From Antitrichia curtipendula (Eukaryota; Streptophyta; Bryopsida; Hypnales; Leucodontaceae), in assembly GCA_951230915.1 (NCBI GenBank), contig OX579637.1:372001-436000 (forward strand): DNA of 64,000 nt, given 5' to 3'. Position numbers and translations under genes: made by a program. This document shows, piece by piece, positions 24,483 to 36,733 of the stretch; positions within the stretch are counted from its first letter, which is position 1, and every line of letters starts with the position of its first letter. The notes beneath the pieces were generated by a model that did not search any database, was not told the origin of the DNA, and saw nothing but the letters and a program-made list of their open reading frames with translations.

Positions 24483-25108
24483 TAACCCCTAAAGTCCCAC
24501 GGCCATTTTTTTTCCTAAACCACCCTAAACCACCACTTTTAATACGTTCACCTATGAAATAAATTATTTAAATATTTTTTATAATCTAACTGTCAGATCT
24601 TATTCTACACTTGTCTTAAATCACGTGATACAAAAATTGTGATTTTTGACCGTATAGATAGAAAGTTATTAGCATTCAAAGTGAAAGAAGCAAATTTATT
24701 TCAAGAAGTTGCTATGATTGCCCCTTAAACAAAAAACTCCATAACTTTCACATTACTAATCCAAATGGAATGAATAAAAGCCTCCCATTTAGAAGAAAAT
24801 GTAGTCTACACAAAAAAAAATATTAAAATTTTTACTTCAATCTTTTGTGGATTTTTTTTGCTGTTCGGAGTCCCCGGATAGCCCGGTGACCCGGTCTCCC
24901 CTATTTTGAGGTTATTGTGGCATAACTTTTGCTCCTAGGCACCGATTGTAATAAAAAATTTAATCCAAGGAAGCTCATAAGTTTATCCATCTTATGAGAA
25001 AGTTTCAAAAAAATTCAGTAAAAATTGAGATCATAGGAGCCTAGCCAAAATGGCAAAATCCATTTTGTCCCATGTGGGGACAATGAGAGTATGGGACTTT
25101 AGGGGTTA
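24483..25108. mobile_element. 626-bp MITE with perfect 17-bp inverted termini
   Basis: TAACCCCTAAAGTCCCA at 24483-24499 is exactly inverted at 25092-25108. The interior is AT-rich and non-coding. The target site may be TA-rich and a duplication cannot be fixed. Its ends match those of the larger elements at 20158 and 26247. Confidence 0.7.
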
Positions 25109-26246
25109 AGAAATAAGAACGATGGAAGTTCCTTACCAAAGCAATAAACCAAAACAATTAATTTTGTTGCTCAATCTTTGATGAAATCCTATTTAAATCT
25201 TTAGAATGAAAAAACAAACAAACCAAGTTTTATTCTCTTGGTTTTTTTAGTTAGACTATTGATTGACTACTCCCTCATATTTATTTTTAAATTCAAAGTT
25301 TACAAATCAAATATTTTCCTCAATTGGCAATGAAATAATCAAAGTCTAATATCTTTCAATTGCTAACTTGATAAGGTCACACTACTTGAAATTTTTGGCA
25401 AATCAATTGAAATAAATGACTTTGTGATCCTATACGGCTTTACTTAGATTCTAATTTTTTCTTTTCTTTTCATTTGTAGATGAATGCAACAAAAATGGCA
25501 ACTTGGAGTGGTTTTGAGGCAATAATTAACCTAGGGCCCTCATGGATTAATGTCTTTGAATTTCTTGCTGTATAGTGTAAATTATAAAATCAATTTAGTA
25601 ACTTCTCTATTTAGAAATTCAATAACAAACTTTAATCCCTAAATGCTTAAGGCTTGTTTTGAGCTTCTTGGAATTTTCTCTAAATGATCTAAAATGTCCA
25701 TATTTTGATAAAATGTATTAATTTTTTTTTAAATTATAACCGTACAAATTCAAACTAGACATGTTAGAAATCTCATACGAAAAGAAAACACAACAATGTC
25801 ATTTATGGAGTGAAAGATTATAATGTTTGACCATGAGGGTGTTAAAACTAGTAAAATGATCTGAAGTCTTCCAATCCTCTTTTCACAAGTCAAATCAATC
25901 AAGTTGGTACCCGCAAAAATTTGGGTTTAAAGGGCCTAACATGTATAATTCCAATCAATTTATGCCTTCATGACTTCTTAAAATCTATACTATTATTTTT
26001 TTAAATAAATTTTGAATGTGATTTTTTATCCAAAATCCAGTGTATGTGAGGCTCATTTCCAAGAGCTCTCAATACTACACAAAGTGAAGATTGCAATGGG
26101 TATCCATGCACAAAATCTTAAATAGAAAAATCACTATCATTTATTTTAAAATTTTAAAATCCATCCTTTTGATGCTAAAACTAGACTTCAAGAAGAACTT
26201 TTCAAGAATATATACTACTAAAAATAGCAACTTGGTTAGGTTTTAT
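25109..26246. other. AT-rich spacer with MITE fragments
   Basis: No gene is seen. Near 25490-25555 there is a block like the right end of the same MITE family (GGCAACTTGGAGTGGTTTTG), so degraded copies are present. Confidence 0.45.
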
Positions 26247-27099
26247 TTAACCCCTAAAGGTCCATGCATTCAAAAAATGGATGCGCCTTGGTCAACCTTG
26301 ATTGTAACTTTCAAAATAATTACTTTTAGAATTTGATTTCAACTGAAGAAATGAAGCTTGATAAGTGTTTTTCCTAATCCATTTAAAATTTTTGAGAAAT
26401 GTCAAAAATTGAAATTGTTATTGCAACTGAAAGCTCCACGTGTTAAAATCCAAATAACACAATACGGCATGTTTTTCATTCATATTTTATATTCTTAAAA
26501 TTGATTTGAAAAAATTATGAAATTATATTCCTGATTATATCCTTCATTTTTGTTAAAAACTATAGGTAATTTTCATATATTATATAATTGATATAATTTT
26601 ATTTCCACCTTTAGCTTCAAAAATTGCAATAATTTGATTTCTTCATCATTATTGAAAAAATATAGCATGAATAGAATTTTTCTTTTTCCACTAAAAAAAA
26701 ATATCAAAATTTTACACATAGATTATATAAAAGGATAAATTTGGTTTGATAGTCAAATTTGACATCAAGGTCTTTGTTGTGGTTATTTTGGATGTAAAAA
26801 ATAAAATAACCGATTGAAAATTTTTCACATAAATTTTCATTGTTGCTTGTAATTCTTGAGATTAAATAATTTGGATTGTTTTTGTTATTTTTACTCATTT
26901 ATGTTCAAATTTTGCAAGAAAAATGATAACAATTACAATTTTTCATGAAACAAATTGAAATTTCCCATGGTGATATAAAATTAAGAGCTTTAAGTAAAAA
27001 AAATAGAAGATTATTGTTTGAACACAATTTAGAAGGCTAAATTTAACTCAAACACAAAGTTTGACCACTTCTCAATGAATTCGGTCCTTCAAGGGTTAA
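26247..27099. mobile_element. MITE-like element of the TTAACCCCTAAAG family
   Basis: The left end reads TTAACCCCTAAAGGTCCATG and the right end, inverted, reads TTAACCCTTGAAGGACC. The core is very AT-rich with no coding potential. It abuts array A6. Confidence 0.45.
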
Positions 27100-27104
27100 C
27101 TTCA

Positions 27105-27433
27105 ACGCTCGTCCAATTCGCCCGTCCAAATGCCCGTCCAGAGGCTCGTCGACGGAGGCCCGCTCGTCCAGATGCCCGTTGACGGAGGCCCGTCTATCCA
27201 GTGCGCTTGTCGACGGTGGCCCGCCCGTCGAGAGGCCCATCGACGGAGGCCCGCCCGTCTAGACCACCCATCGACTAAGAAAGTCCATCGTGTCTGTCCA
27301 TCCATCTTTGTAGTTATTCATCCTCTGTCAACGGTTCTCGTCGAGATTTCATCCTGACGGACGCCGAAGTTGAATCCTGACGTCCGTCCGGACATCCTGA
27401 TAGACGGACAGGACGTGACGGGGACAACCCTAG
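27105..27433. mobile_element. CGTCC array A6 ending in a hAT-type terminus
   Basis: A minisatellite of about 33-bp units (GACGGAGGCCCG) at 27105-27300 leads into 27351-27433. The last ~83 bp, read on the minus strand, closely match the left end of the 200-bp MITE at 34881, including AGGGTTGTC, GTCACGTCCTGTC and ATGTCCGGACGGACGTCAGG. The terminal word GACAACCCTA marks the end near 27432. This directly ties CGTCC arrays to hAT-type termini. The other end was not found. Confidence 0.65.
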
Positions 27434-28130
27434 GACAGAAGAATCTCACATATGTAGGACACGAACTGGAGAAGCCTCAGTGCAAAGTGAAGTTTCTCTT
27501 GGGCAATTCACCGACGAGTCGACACACCCTAACATCCCCGGACAACAGGTGGGCTAATAGGTTGGCACAGACCCCAAACCCTTTGCCTTGGGATGAGCAT
27601 ACCTATGACAAGAGGGCAGAGCTCAGACTGAGCTAATCTGAGTATGCTCTAAGACCTCTTCCCAACCGATCAATGCACTCAGACTGAACTACCCTAATTT
27701 GTCTAGGACAATCACTACCGATCTCGCTCTTGCAGTCTCAAATCCGGCCGCACAGTTTCGGACAAGAACACTTGTTGACTTCTCACTAGTTGAGTGGCAA
27801 TACGTGCCGTTACATCGGATCTTCTCTCGGTACTGAGAGGGTAGTACTTGCTCACTCGCGTATGTAAAGATCTTCTTACAAGATTATATCATTCGTGCAT
27901 TTAATTACAGGAAAACGCATTAACTGATTTGTGGCATAGTTTTTCTTCAACTTATTTCAATAGCAATTGCAACCGAATCTCCAGCAACTCGATGGCGACG
28001 CGATCTTAGCGTAGGTCCTTGATGCTCCATGTTGACCTGCCAAGCAAAGTTAATCAGGAGTAGCTTAGCAATGATGGCAGTGACCCAAGTAAACATTAGT
28101 AATTCTTGCTGGTGAGTTACGGAAAAGAAG
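27434..28130. other. spacer, no gene seen
   Basis: This moderately GC sequence has a 40-80 codon open stretch but no domain. It is the flank into which LTR-like copy E inserted. Confidence 0.5.
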
Positions 28131-28397
28131 CGCAGTGTCGCACGCGTAGTTAGCGTGTAAGCATCTTTACTTCTAAAATAGTGTAAAATGACAAAAGTTA
28201 TCGTCCCAGGGAATTCAACTATGTTGCTGCAAATTTTAACTATCCGGATCTTCTTCTTCTCTTAAACAAAACCCCAAGCAATCCGTACACTATATTGTTT
28301 GCTTTCCGGAACTAACTCTTTCCGGAATTCTATCCGGATCACTTCAATCCGGATTCCGTATTTCCTCCTTCTTGATTCAAATATCTGTTTTTTGGTA

Positions 28398-28418
28398 CCC
28401 CTGTTTTATCCTCAGGGG
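28398..28418 (-). other. conserved stem-loop, copy E
   Basis: Stem CCCCTG / CAGGGG with a 9-nt loop (AGGATAAAA on the minus strand), 262 bp from the element end. Confidence 0.6.
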
Positions 28419-29246
28419 GTCCGCTGTTGGTCTTTAGAGGGGTAGGGACTCACCACTCTTAACTCATATTCCTAAATAAGAAAACACAATCAAAAACCCG
28501 TATTACTTTGTACTAATAGTGACGGAAGAGATATGATCCTCACAACTTCCCAAGGTAGCTAATCCGGAAAGAAGGTCACTCAGAACCACACTCTATCATT
28601 CCCACTACAACGACAGATCAAGGCAAATTGGAACTGGATCTAAGGTTAGGTTACTGGATAACTAGGCTCACTTTTAGTTGGCAAACCTTCCGCTGGATCG
28701 AGGAACATTCCGCTGACGGAAGCTTATCTCCGTACGGAACCCTTCTTGAGTTCCGGACTTGCGCCCTTTCTTCCCAACCGGATTACTATATTAGTTATTT
28801 TAAAGGCACAGTGCTCTACCTATTCCATGAACCCATGATTCGCTCTTCACACAATCTTATCAACCAGATTTCAATCACTTAAAATCTAGACTCCTCACCC
28901 GACCTTCTTCCACATTACCTTTGCATGAACAAAATTGATATACACGCACTTATAGATAAAAGCAAGAGAAATCCACGGATTGGCTTGGAATTAAAGAAAG
29001 CTTCAAGAAACATAAACTAATGTACTCAAAAATGGGCTTGGAGAGAATGTCTTTGCCACATACCTGTTCTTCCTTAAAAACTACAATAAAAGGCAAAAAG
29101 GGCACCAAAAATCTAGGCAGCCAACCAATGACACTCCAAAATACCCGGAATGCCAAGGGCAGTTACTCCTAAAAGTCCGAAACCGGGACCCACACATGGA
29201 AAATCCGTTCCGAAACAAAAATTCAAATTAAACTTCAAATTACTAA

Positions 29247-31198
29247 CTATTTACCACGGCGCGGCTTCTTGGAACTACTATCGCCTTGGTTTGATGTACC
29301 CTTGGGGGTAGCTTTGACTGGCGTCGAACGGAGAGCTACACGAGTCTGGATTTTACGCAAAGGGGGCGGAGAATCCTCATCCGTCTCCATTGCTGATCTG
29401 GTTTCAAACTCCTCATCTTCCGAATCTTCAATGCATTCCACATTCGTCTCCTTCTCCAGATCCGTCTCCTCCAGGTCGACCATTGCGCTATCCCTGTTCG
29501 GCGTCATCTGCTGCATATGTGAGAAGTCCGCCGGGTGGGTGCGAGCCGGATTCGTTAGGCCCCCAATCCGGTCAATCAAATCTCGACGAGTCTTTCAACT
29601 TGCTAAGGAGATTGACCCCGTCACATTCGATGGAGTTGGCGATACGTTCCGGACAACTTCCGTTTGTACTAGAACAGCCTTCGCAGCGGTTTCTCTTCCG
29701 ACTTCAACAGGAGAGAGTACAGTCGTAGTCGTTGCTTCCACTTGAGTTGCGGAAACTCCTCCGGTTGGCTTTAGAAGGGATCTCAGACCTTGGGACTGAG
29801 ATTGGATCAATCCGGTGGTTACGTTCTTCACTGGGGTTGTCATGAACATCGATGTAGGAACTTCCGGAAACTGTGAGAAACCCATCGCCTTTTCCGGATC
29901 CAGATGTCCCAACAATTTGTTCAATTCCCCTAGCACTCCCTCCATTCTGGACTGAAAATCGACCAAGATGGTTACCACCTTGGATCCGGTGATGTGTCCT
30001 TCCTTCATCAGTCGATCACTGAAAAGGTGGGATTGTACTACAATTTCCGTCGGTTGTGTGACTAGTCCGGATAGATTCCGGACCAGCTGAAGCGCCTCTG
30101 CTTCCTTCTGCCTCGCAACTCCCAGTTCTCCTTCCATCCAGTTGAACCGGGTCCGCAGATCGTCTCGTTCCTTCTCCAAGTTCCAAATCTGCTCGTCTTT
30201 TGCACGTAGAACTTCCGGACTAGGTCGTTTCTTTATTTCCTCGACGAGTTTATTCGGCTCGACCTTGACCTTGTCCATGATCTCAATTAGCAGATCTGAC
30301 ATGTTGTCATGGAGATTTTGGGCCTGCCGCATCCAGCTCATTCCGACTTCATAGAACTTAGATGTTCCTTCTCCTTCCGGAGCCAAGGGGGGCTCTTTTC
30401 CTCCGAAAACGGAAGCTTTCCTCTTGATTCTGGATCAGTCGACTTCCGTCGACTTTCTCTCTGTTCTGGTTGTTCCGTCCTTTCTTTCGGAACATCTTCT
30501 TCCTCAGAATCCAGACGGACTTCTTCCACCTCTTTCGTTAGGCCATACTTTAGAAGGGTTGCTCCTGTATCGTACGCGACCATCTCCTGACCACTTAGGA
30601 CTTCCCTCTGATGGTAAAGGTGAAAGAGATACGGGCTGATGAGACTATTTTTCCCCTTTGCGACATGTTTCGCCAGTTTTGCTACTACTGCAGCAATAAC
30701 CCTTCCCTAGTGTACCACCCTATCTTCTAATGCATCAAAGATGGTGTTGGCAATTGTAATAGTGACCCGGGTTGGCTTTTCCGGATACAAAATCGGAATG
30801 AGAAACTCTAGTACTCGTCTATGCCTGTCATCTCGGCACTCACTAATCGCATATCCCTCTTTGGCATTGGCCAGACTACGGAACTTTCCGCTCGCATACT
30901 TGTCTGTCCTAGAAGCTAATCTGGATCCGGTTTTCTTGAAACCGTATACTTCCGCCCATACATCCTCATTCCATGCAACGGGCCTACCCCTCACAGTCAA
31001 CTCGTATTGATTCGGAACTCCCATGATGAGTTCCTGAATCATCTCGTCACTTTTCAGATTCCAGGGCCTCCGAATCAATCCTACACACCCTATGTGCATT
31101 AGGTCTTCCTCTAACTGTTTCCGGGCATTTGCGTCGGAAGGGATACCGGGACAGACCATTCGCACTACAACCGTAATCTTACAACTACACTCCGCCAT
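29247..31198 (-). pseudogene. ORF of LTR-like element copy E (broken)
   Basis: The start is ATG at 31198. The N-terminal domain is homologous to 53728-55635 (CVGLIRRPWNL, PNQYELTVRGRP, EFLIPILYPEKPTRVT). A TAG at 30707-30709 falls where copies F and G have Trp, and the same change is in copy B. A 1-base shift at a G run near 30388 moves the frame. The coiled coil, LVRNLSGLV and VVTILVDFQSRMEGVL then follow, with a stop at 29595-29597. The C terminus is acidic and ends in the basic SSSKKPRRGK. The layout is the same as in copy G. Confidence 0.78.
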
Positions 31199-31345
31199 CT
31201 TCACCGACACGTACTGTAGAATCCGGTGCAATCGGCATCGACCTCACTTTCCACTCTCTGTCGCGAACTAACTCACCACTCTTTCATTCTCTACTTGCAC
31301 TCGTAGACAGCAGCGGAGAAAGAGAATGAGAGTGCGCGGCGGAGA

Positions 31346-31353
31346 GGTATATA
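31346..31353 (-). promoter_or_regulatory. TATA box of copy E
   Basis: TATATATA lies about 150 bp upstream of the copy E ATG, the same spacing as in copies C, D and G. Confidence 0.55.
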
Positions 31354-31671
31354 TACCCGACGTTTGGTTGACAGTTCCCGGTGGAGAACGAGAATTGGGC
31401 TATTCCCATAACGGTCTCCTAGTTCTCTAGACCGGATGCTAGGTAGTAGGTTCCGCTCATCCGGCATGTTTCCGGATTCCAGATTTAATCCTATTACTAA
31501 CTGTTTAGCCTTTAAACTAGTACTAGCAATTCGGAATTTAGTTATCCTCTCCTTACGTTCTATTCTTTTCGGATTGCCCATTCATATACAAAAATTGAAA
31601 AATTCTAGCCTATTCTAACCCTATTCTAGTCTATTCTTCTCACTTTTGAATTTCCGTCACACGACACGCAA

Positions 31672-32806
31672 CAACTTAGGTCTTACGTGGGATTGAAACG
31701 TACGAGAGGAAACAAAATATGATGCGCAAGTAAGCCACATTTGTTTCTGTTGGTCGGAATGAGGATAGCACCGACGGCTAGTCGGCTTTGCGGTAGAAGC
31801 TCTGGGAGTCTTAGCGGCTCCGAAAGCTTTAGGATTTTGGCAGCCTGTCAGTCAATTCCCGCACATTGTCGGCTGTTGAAGGCTGACGGATGTGGCCCTG
31901 GGTGCATTTGAAGTATAATCGCTTATACCTAATACTCGGGGGTTGCTATTTTGCATGTGTAGAGATGCAAGCGGAGAGTGGTGAGCGTAGATTTGCGAGC
32001 GCAAAGCGTTTGAAGTTAGTTAATTTTTGGGCTTAGGCTAATAAAGTAAAAGTTATAGAATATTTTAAGGGTTGATACTCTTGGAATTTATATTAATGAT
32101 GGACCTATGACTGTGGTGTAGGTTGCAGGAATATGGTTTAGGGTAAGGTATTTTGTCAGTACATGTACAATGAAGAAGACAGAAGTTGCAAGTATCGGTT
32201 TTAGGGTCCTATGACCGTGGTGATAAGGGTTATAAGAGGTGAGGAGATATAATATGTGTGGTTCTGAATTGAAGCGAGAAGAAGATCGAAAGGGAAGCCG
32301 AATGGAAGTGAGGAGGTATTGTTGAGGGAATTGCTAAAGTTAGGGAGAGTTCGTGATGGAGAATGGGCGCGGAGTAGTGAAGAAGAGCAACTACCGTGCT
32401 GGTAGGGTTTCAATTTTTCTGGCGGTTTATCGGTTTAAAGTTTAGAAGGTGTAGGCGAAAAGCTTAGGGTGCTTAGAAATGATGGATTTAGGATTTAGGG
32501 TAGTTTGAGGGAGAATCAAGATGCAGGAAGAGGGATATAGGAGTAGAAGTGAAACAATAGACACGCACAGTTTTAGAAGGGAGACCGACTAATGGAAAGT
32601 AGGATAGTTCCGAAGTTTAGGGTGTTATGAACTTACATGATGAGTGAGAAATACTCTAAGAACTTCCATAGAATTTGATTATGGAGCAAGTTGAAAACAA
32701 CAAAATTTGCATGCACAGACTATGGCAGTGGCCCTTCAAGTCTCACTGCCTTCTGTTTAAAGTAGGGGAGAGGATCACACTGCTATACTGGAACTATTTA
32801 TGCTCA
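31672..32806. other. spacer, no gene seen
   Basis: This flank lies between copy E and the 3' end of the MULE gene. It has purine-rich patches but no domain or terminal repeats. Confidence 0.5.
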
Positions 32807-34262
32807 CTATACACCGTAGTGTTTTAGTAGCAGGATCTGTAGAACTTGTTTTATCTCATTCCAGCTGAAATTAGGAGCGTGCATAAAGATATTTACCTCC
32901 GGATCGAGCCCACAAACAATGACAAATATGTAGTACAAGTGCTTACAATACGTCCATGCTCCTCGCTTGCCAAGTGACTTTTGTGACATGTCTTTGAACG
33001 ATGGGCAGTCGCAACTTGGGAATTGGTCAATCGTCAGCAAATACCTAGATACCTTAGAAATATTTCTAGACTCTAATGTAACAATGCAGTCGAGAGCTGT
33101 AGGAGGAACCATTAGAATACTGCAGATCTCCCCAACAACGGACAGAGCAGAAGCGCAGTTGTTGTGGTGCTTTGTTGTTGGAGCGGCAGGCTTCCTTCAA
33201 ATGTTCTTCCCATATCTCTTGGTAGGGTGATCGGAAGGGTTTGGCGGAGGAGGATAGTCGTTAAGTTTTATAGAAAAGCCTTCCGCAAACAACTTTTGAG
33301 GGGATAACTCAACATGCTCCATGAGGTGGAATCCGGCATTTTTGAGAGTTAGAATCTCTTTCTTTGTCAAGTTTGTGCCCATTTTAACAGGCCATACATC
33401 AGGGACAATAGGTTTAGAAACTACCCATTTCCGCCGAGTTCCATTGACATAGCAATTGATGTCATCATTGCAGAAGAAGAACTGCATTTTCTCCAAACTG
33501 ACCTTCTTGTAATTGTCCATCAAGCCGGTGTAAGTTGGGGCAGCTGTACTTTGATTGTCTTGCACAATCCTTGCCACGCATTTCTTTTTCATCTTGACTT
33601 GCAGAGCAAAGCAAGCTTTTGCAGACGTCTTTGGTAGTCTTGCAATATGCCACTGCCGCTCATTGCAAACAGTCTCTTGAACTGATTTGACATGCTTTGC
33701 CGGAGAGTGAGTCAATGGTGACTTCAGTGGGGGAGCACTGCCTTCTCCTGGTCAAAGTTTGAATACTGATTTTGGATCCTCAGCAGTGAGATCAACAATC
33801 TTTGGATTGAGCCGCTGGGCTTTCCGCCTCGGTTGGGAGACACTGATCTTGTTAGGGCGGTGCGAGTCGAATTCTAATCCCGAAGGGAGATTGGACTTTC
33901 GCTTCAAGGAAACGAAAAATTTCTTCCTCTTCCAGATGAGGATCACGTGTGCAGAAGATGTCAGCACCAAGCATATTGGCGAGGGCGGCATGAAGAACCT
34001 TTGAATTTCCGGAGCGTTGAGCCGTGTGTTGAGCTGTACAAAGACGAAGTTCCTCTTTCCCGGGACTAGTACCTAGCTTTTCACCCTTCAGGAACTGGAA
34101 GTAGGCAACCACCTGCATGAATGCTCTGACCATATCATCGACGGACGCAACATACAAATCATTCCTTCTTTTGCCTGATTGTTGCAACCACTTATTGTGG
34201 ACGGACTTTGCCAAATTACATGACGGCATCTCGGCCAATTCAAGAAGTGAAAGATCCTGCAC

Positions 34263-34432
34263 AAAATCTTACATTATGAGTGCTGCAATGAATTACAGGA
34301 ATACAAAACATGTAGTGAATAAGAGGAAGACATGCAGGAACTACCACTACCTAGGAGTACTGCCGATATCGGCTTTAGGAGTGCAAGGTGGACGAAACAA
34401 AAAGAAGAACAAAGTAAAGCTTGCACTTACCA
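34263..34432 (-). other. intron of the MULE gene with GCCGATATCGGC palindrome
   Basis: Donor GTAAGT and acceptor TTTGTGCAG are readable on the minus strand. Inside, near 34360, is the 14-base palindrome-like TGCCGATATCGGCT. A related palindrome occurs in introns of the ParB-methyltransferase gene. Confidence 0.6.
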
Positions 34433-34872
34433 GTTCCATGAATCCTCCCCATTGGCAATATCAAAAATGCCAGAATGCAAGCCATAAGTCGAGTCTTGGA
34501 AGTCCTTCATCAGTTGTAGCTCCAAAGGATAACCACCATGCACGGATGGCCAAATACCTACTCTGAGCCTCTTCCAGTGATACGAAACTCTTGTATTCTT
34601 TACAGAGGCGTCGATGTTGATCCTGCAGATCTGCTCTGATATCTGCCTTGGTGTGCTTCTCCAGTGATTGGGTCCAATGGAAGAGGCAAGTCCTCTCGCG
34701 GTTGACCATGGGGATTGTTGGGTCCCCACCACCGTACACGATACGTACAACATTCCAGTTTGCCTGGGCACTGTCAGCCATAAACCGTTTGAAATTTGGA
34801 TTAAGAATACCATGCTTAGAAGATAAAGCATTCAGATTTTTCCAGAACACTAGTAGAGTTGCCACATCTTCA

Positions 34873-35088
34873 GATTGCATTAGGGTTGTCCCTGTCACGT
34901 CCTGTCAGTCCGTCAGGATGTCCGGACGGACGTCAGGATTCAACCCCGGCGTCCGTCAGGATCCAGAAAAAAAAAAAAAAAAAATTTTTTTGATCCTGAC
35001 GCAATTCTGACGCGTCAGGACTGACGCCGACGGACATCCGGACGTGAAAACCCCACGTCATGTCTGGATAGACAACCCTGGATTGCAT
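34873..35088. mobile_element. 200-bp hAT-type MITE with 8-bp target duplication
   Basis: The element 34881-35080 is flanked by GATTGCAT at 34873-34880 and 35081-35088. The left end is TAGGGTTGTCCCTGTCACG and the right end, inverted, is CAGGGTTGTCTATCCAGAC. The interior is an imperfect hairpin of CGTCAGGATGTCCGGACG-type repeats around an A/T run. An 8-bp duplication is the hAT hallmark. The insertion splits the MULE transposase exon. Confidence 0.9.
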
Positions 35089-36733
35089 ATCGCAAACAAC
35101 AGTAGTCATGACGCGGCAATACGTGGAGTCATAAACATGACAAGCCATTGTGGTCCAGGACTTCACCCGCTTGACATGGTCAAACATCATCCAGGCGAGT
35201 TCTAAGTCACCTCTGGGTTGCCTACGCCGCACCAAGTTGACCCCACTTCCGGAGCCCAACTCCGCCATCTTGAAAATGAATACCTTGTCGGAGTCCGTTC
35301 CTTGTCCCGAAAATCTATTCTCTTAGATGAAAGCCCAATTGCTGGATCCTCTGAGTTTGGTGATGCTGTCAAAGACACCAAAATGACAGAGGTATTGGAA
35401 AGTGGCGACCTCGTTTCGAATACTCGGAGATGACATTTGCTTAAACTTGTCGAGGACAGGGATTAGTTCTTCAATTACTAGACTTTTTTGAGGCACACCT
35501 TCAAGATATAAAAGTAGCTCTCCAAGGTACTCCTTTGTCGCCTCAAGAACAATGGCAGAGTTTGTCGCTGAAGGAGTCGTTTCCACATGTTCGCCAATAA
35601 GAGTACGGAGTTTGGCAGCTGACTCTCGATAATTTCCATGTTTCACAAGATACAAATGGAATCCGAGATGGATACAAGCACGGGTCATGTGACTTAGGCC
35701 ATAAACATAATATATCTTGGCAGGGCAACTATCTAGGCAAGTAGGCTTCACGAGGCAAAGAGCACAAACAACAGTAGAATTAGAGGGAGGATCAGATTCG
35801 GGAACGAAGGTAGAGGAGGCAAGACCATCCCACTCAGTTTCGTTTGACAGAGACAAACGGTTGGGTCGATTTACATATTTGCAAGCAGAATTCGTGCATC
35901 GTAGATGTCCCAAGCAATAAATTAGACAATCTGAATGAAAGTTGAGATGCTGATTGGATATGTATAGTAGCTGTTTGAGTCCAAGCGTGTCCGTCATCCT
36001 TTTTATCCATGCTATATAGCTTCGTGGACAGCGGGTACTTCCCCATTGGAGGGAGCTCGAAGATAATATCATCGTTAAAATTTGGGGGCAGATACTGTAC
36101 CTTCTCTATTGCAATTGAATTGTAACCTATCTTGCTAAGAATGGACCTAGCGCCCTTGCTAGTCTTCAACTGCCGTAGGCAGTTGATGATACTCTCAGTA
36201 GGTGACAAGGGAGGCTTAGAGGTAGATGAACTTGAACGGCAGGAGGGCCCAGACTCAGGAACAGAAGGTGCGTGCACGACCGGGGGTCCTACAGGGACAG
36301 GAGCACTAAAGTCAGGTCTGGAAAGGATGCAGTTACTATCAGAATCGTCACTGAGAACAAGGACTGGTCCATCGACATGCTCTAATTTAACGTTCCGAAG
36401 CATTGGGGTGACCTCTGATATTGCAAAAGAAGGTCTGGCAATAGAATCAACAGGATTGTTCTTCATTCCATATACGCGATAGTTTCCGGGAGACAAAGAC
36501 CAGACCTCGCCGCTAAGAGATTCACAAGACATCTGTGCTACAGTGTGAGAGACCTGCCCTGGAACAGGGTTAACAACATCTAAATCTAAATGCAAAGTAC
36601 CTTCCATAATCCGAAACCTAGAAGCCAGACGAGAACTACTAACTGAAGCAAAGCCATCCTCCTCCATGACGAAGGAAATAGGCACTGTGGTTCCATCTCC
36701 TCGAATTAGACTGAGCCGTATTCGAAAAGGCAT

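Larger units (their letters stand above)
28136..31666 (-). mobile_element. LTR-like ORF-bearing element, copy E
   Basis: The element is 3,531 bp. On the plus strand it starts TGTCGCACGCGTAG and ends CACACGACA, so both termini read TGTCG inward. It is flanked by CGCAG (28131-28135) and CGCAA (31667-31671), a 5-bp duplication with one mismatch. On the minus strand it contains a TATA box, a ~640-codon broken ORF and a 3' stem-loop. There are no terminal direct repeats and no reverse transcriptase or integrase. Confidence 0.75.
32807..36733 (-). pseudogene. MULE-type transposase with SWIM zinc finger, broken
   Basis: The start is ATG at 36733. The N-terminal region runs to ~35990, where a 1-base shift leads into a zinc-ribbon-like segment (CLGHLRCTNSACKY) and CIHLGFH. 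The DDE core has YDSTY (about 35119-35133) and MADSAQANW (about 34755-34782), followed by CLFHWTQSLEKH. The first exon ends at the donor at 34432. The last exon starts near 34258 (acceptor TTTGTGCAG) and contains MPSCNLAKSVHNKW. A SWIM finger CDCPSF...CKHLYY lies at 32936-33014. Mutator-like transposases share this MULE plus SWIM layout. Defects are stops at 35323-35325, near 34461, 33752-33754 and 33197-33199, a shift near 33860, and a 200-bp MITE at 34881-35080. Removing the MITE with one target copy restores the frame (CDMQ joined to SEDV). Confidence 0.8.
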
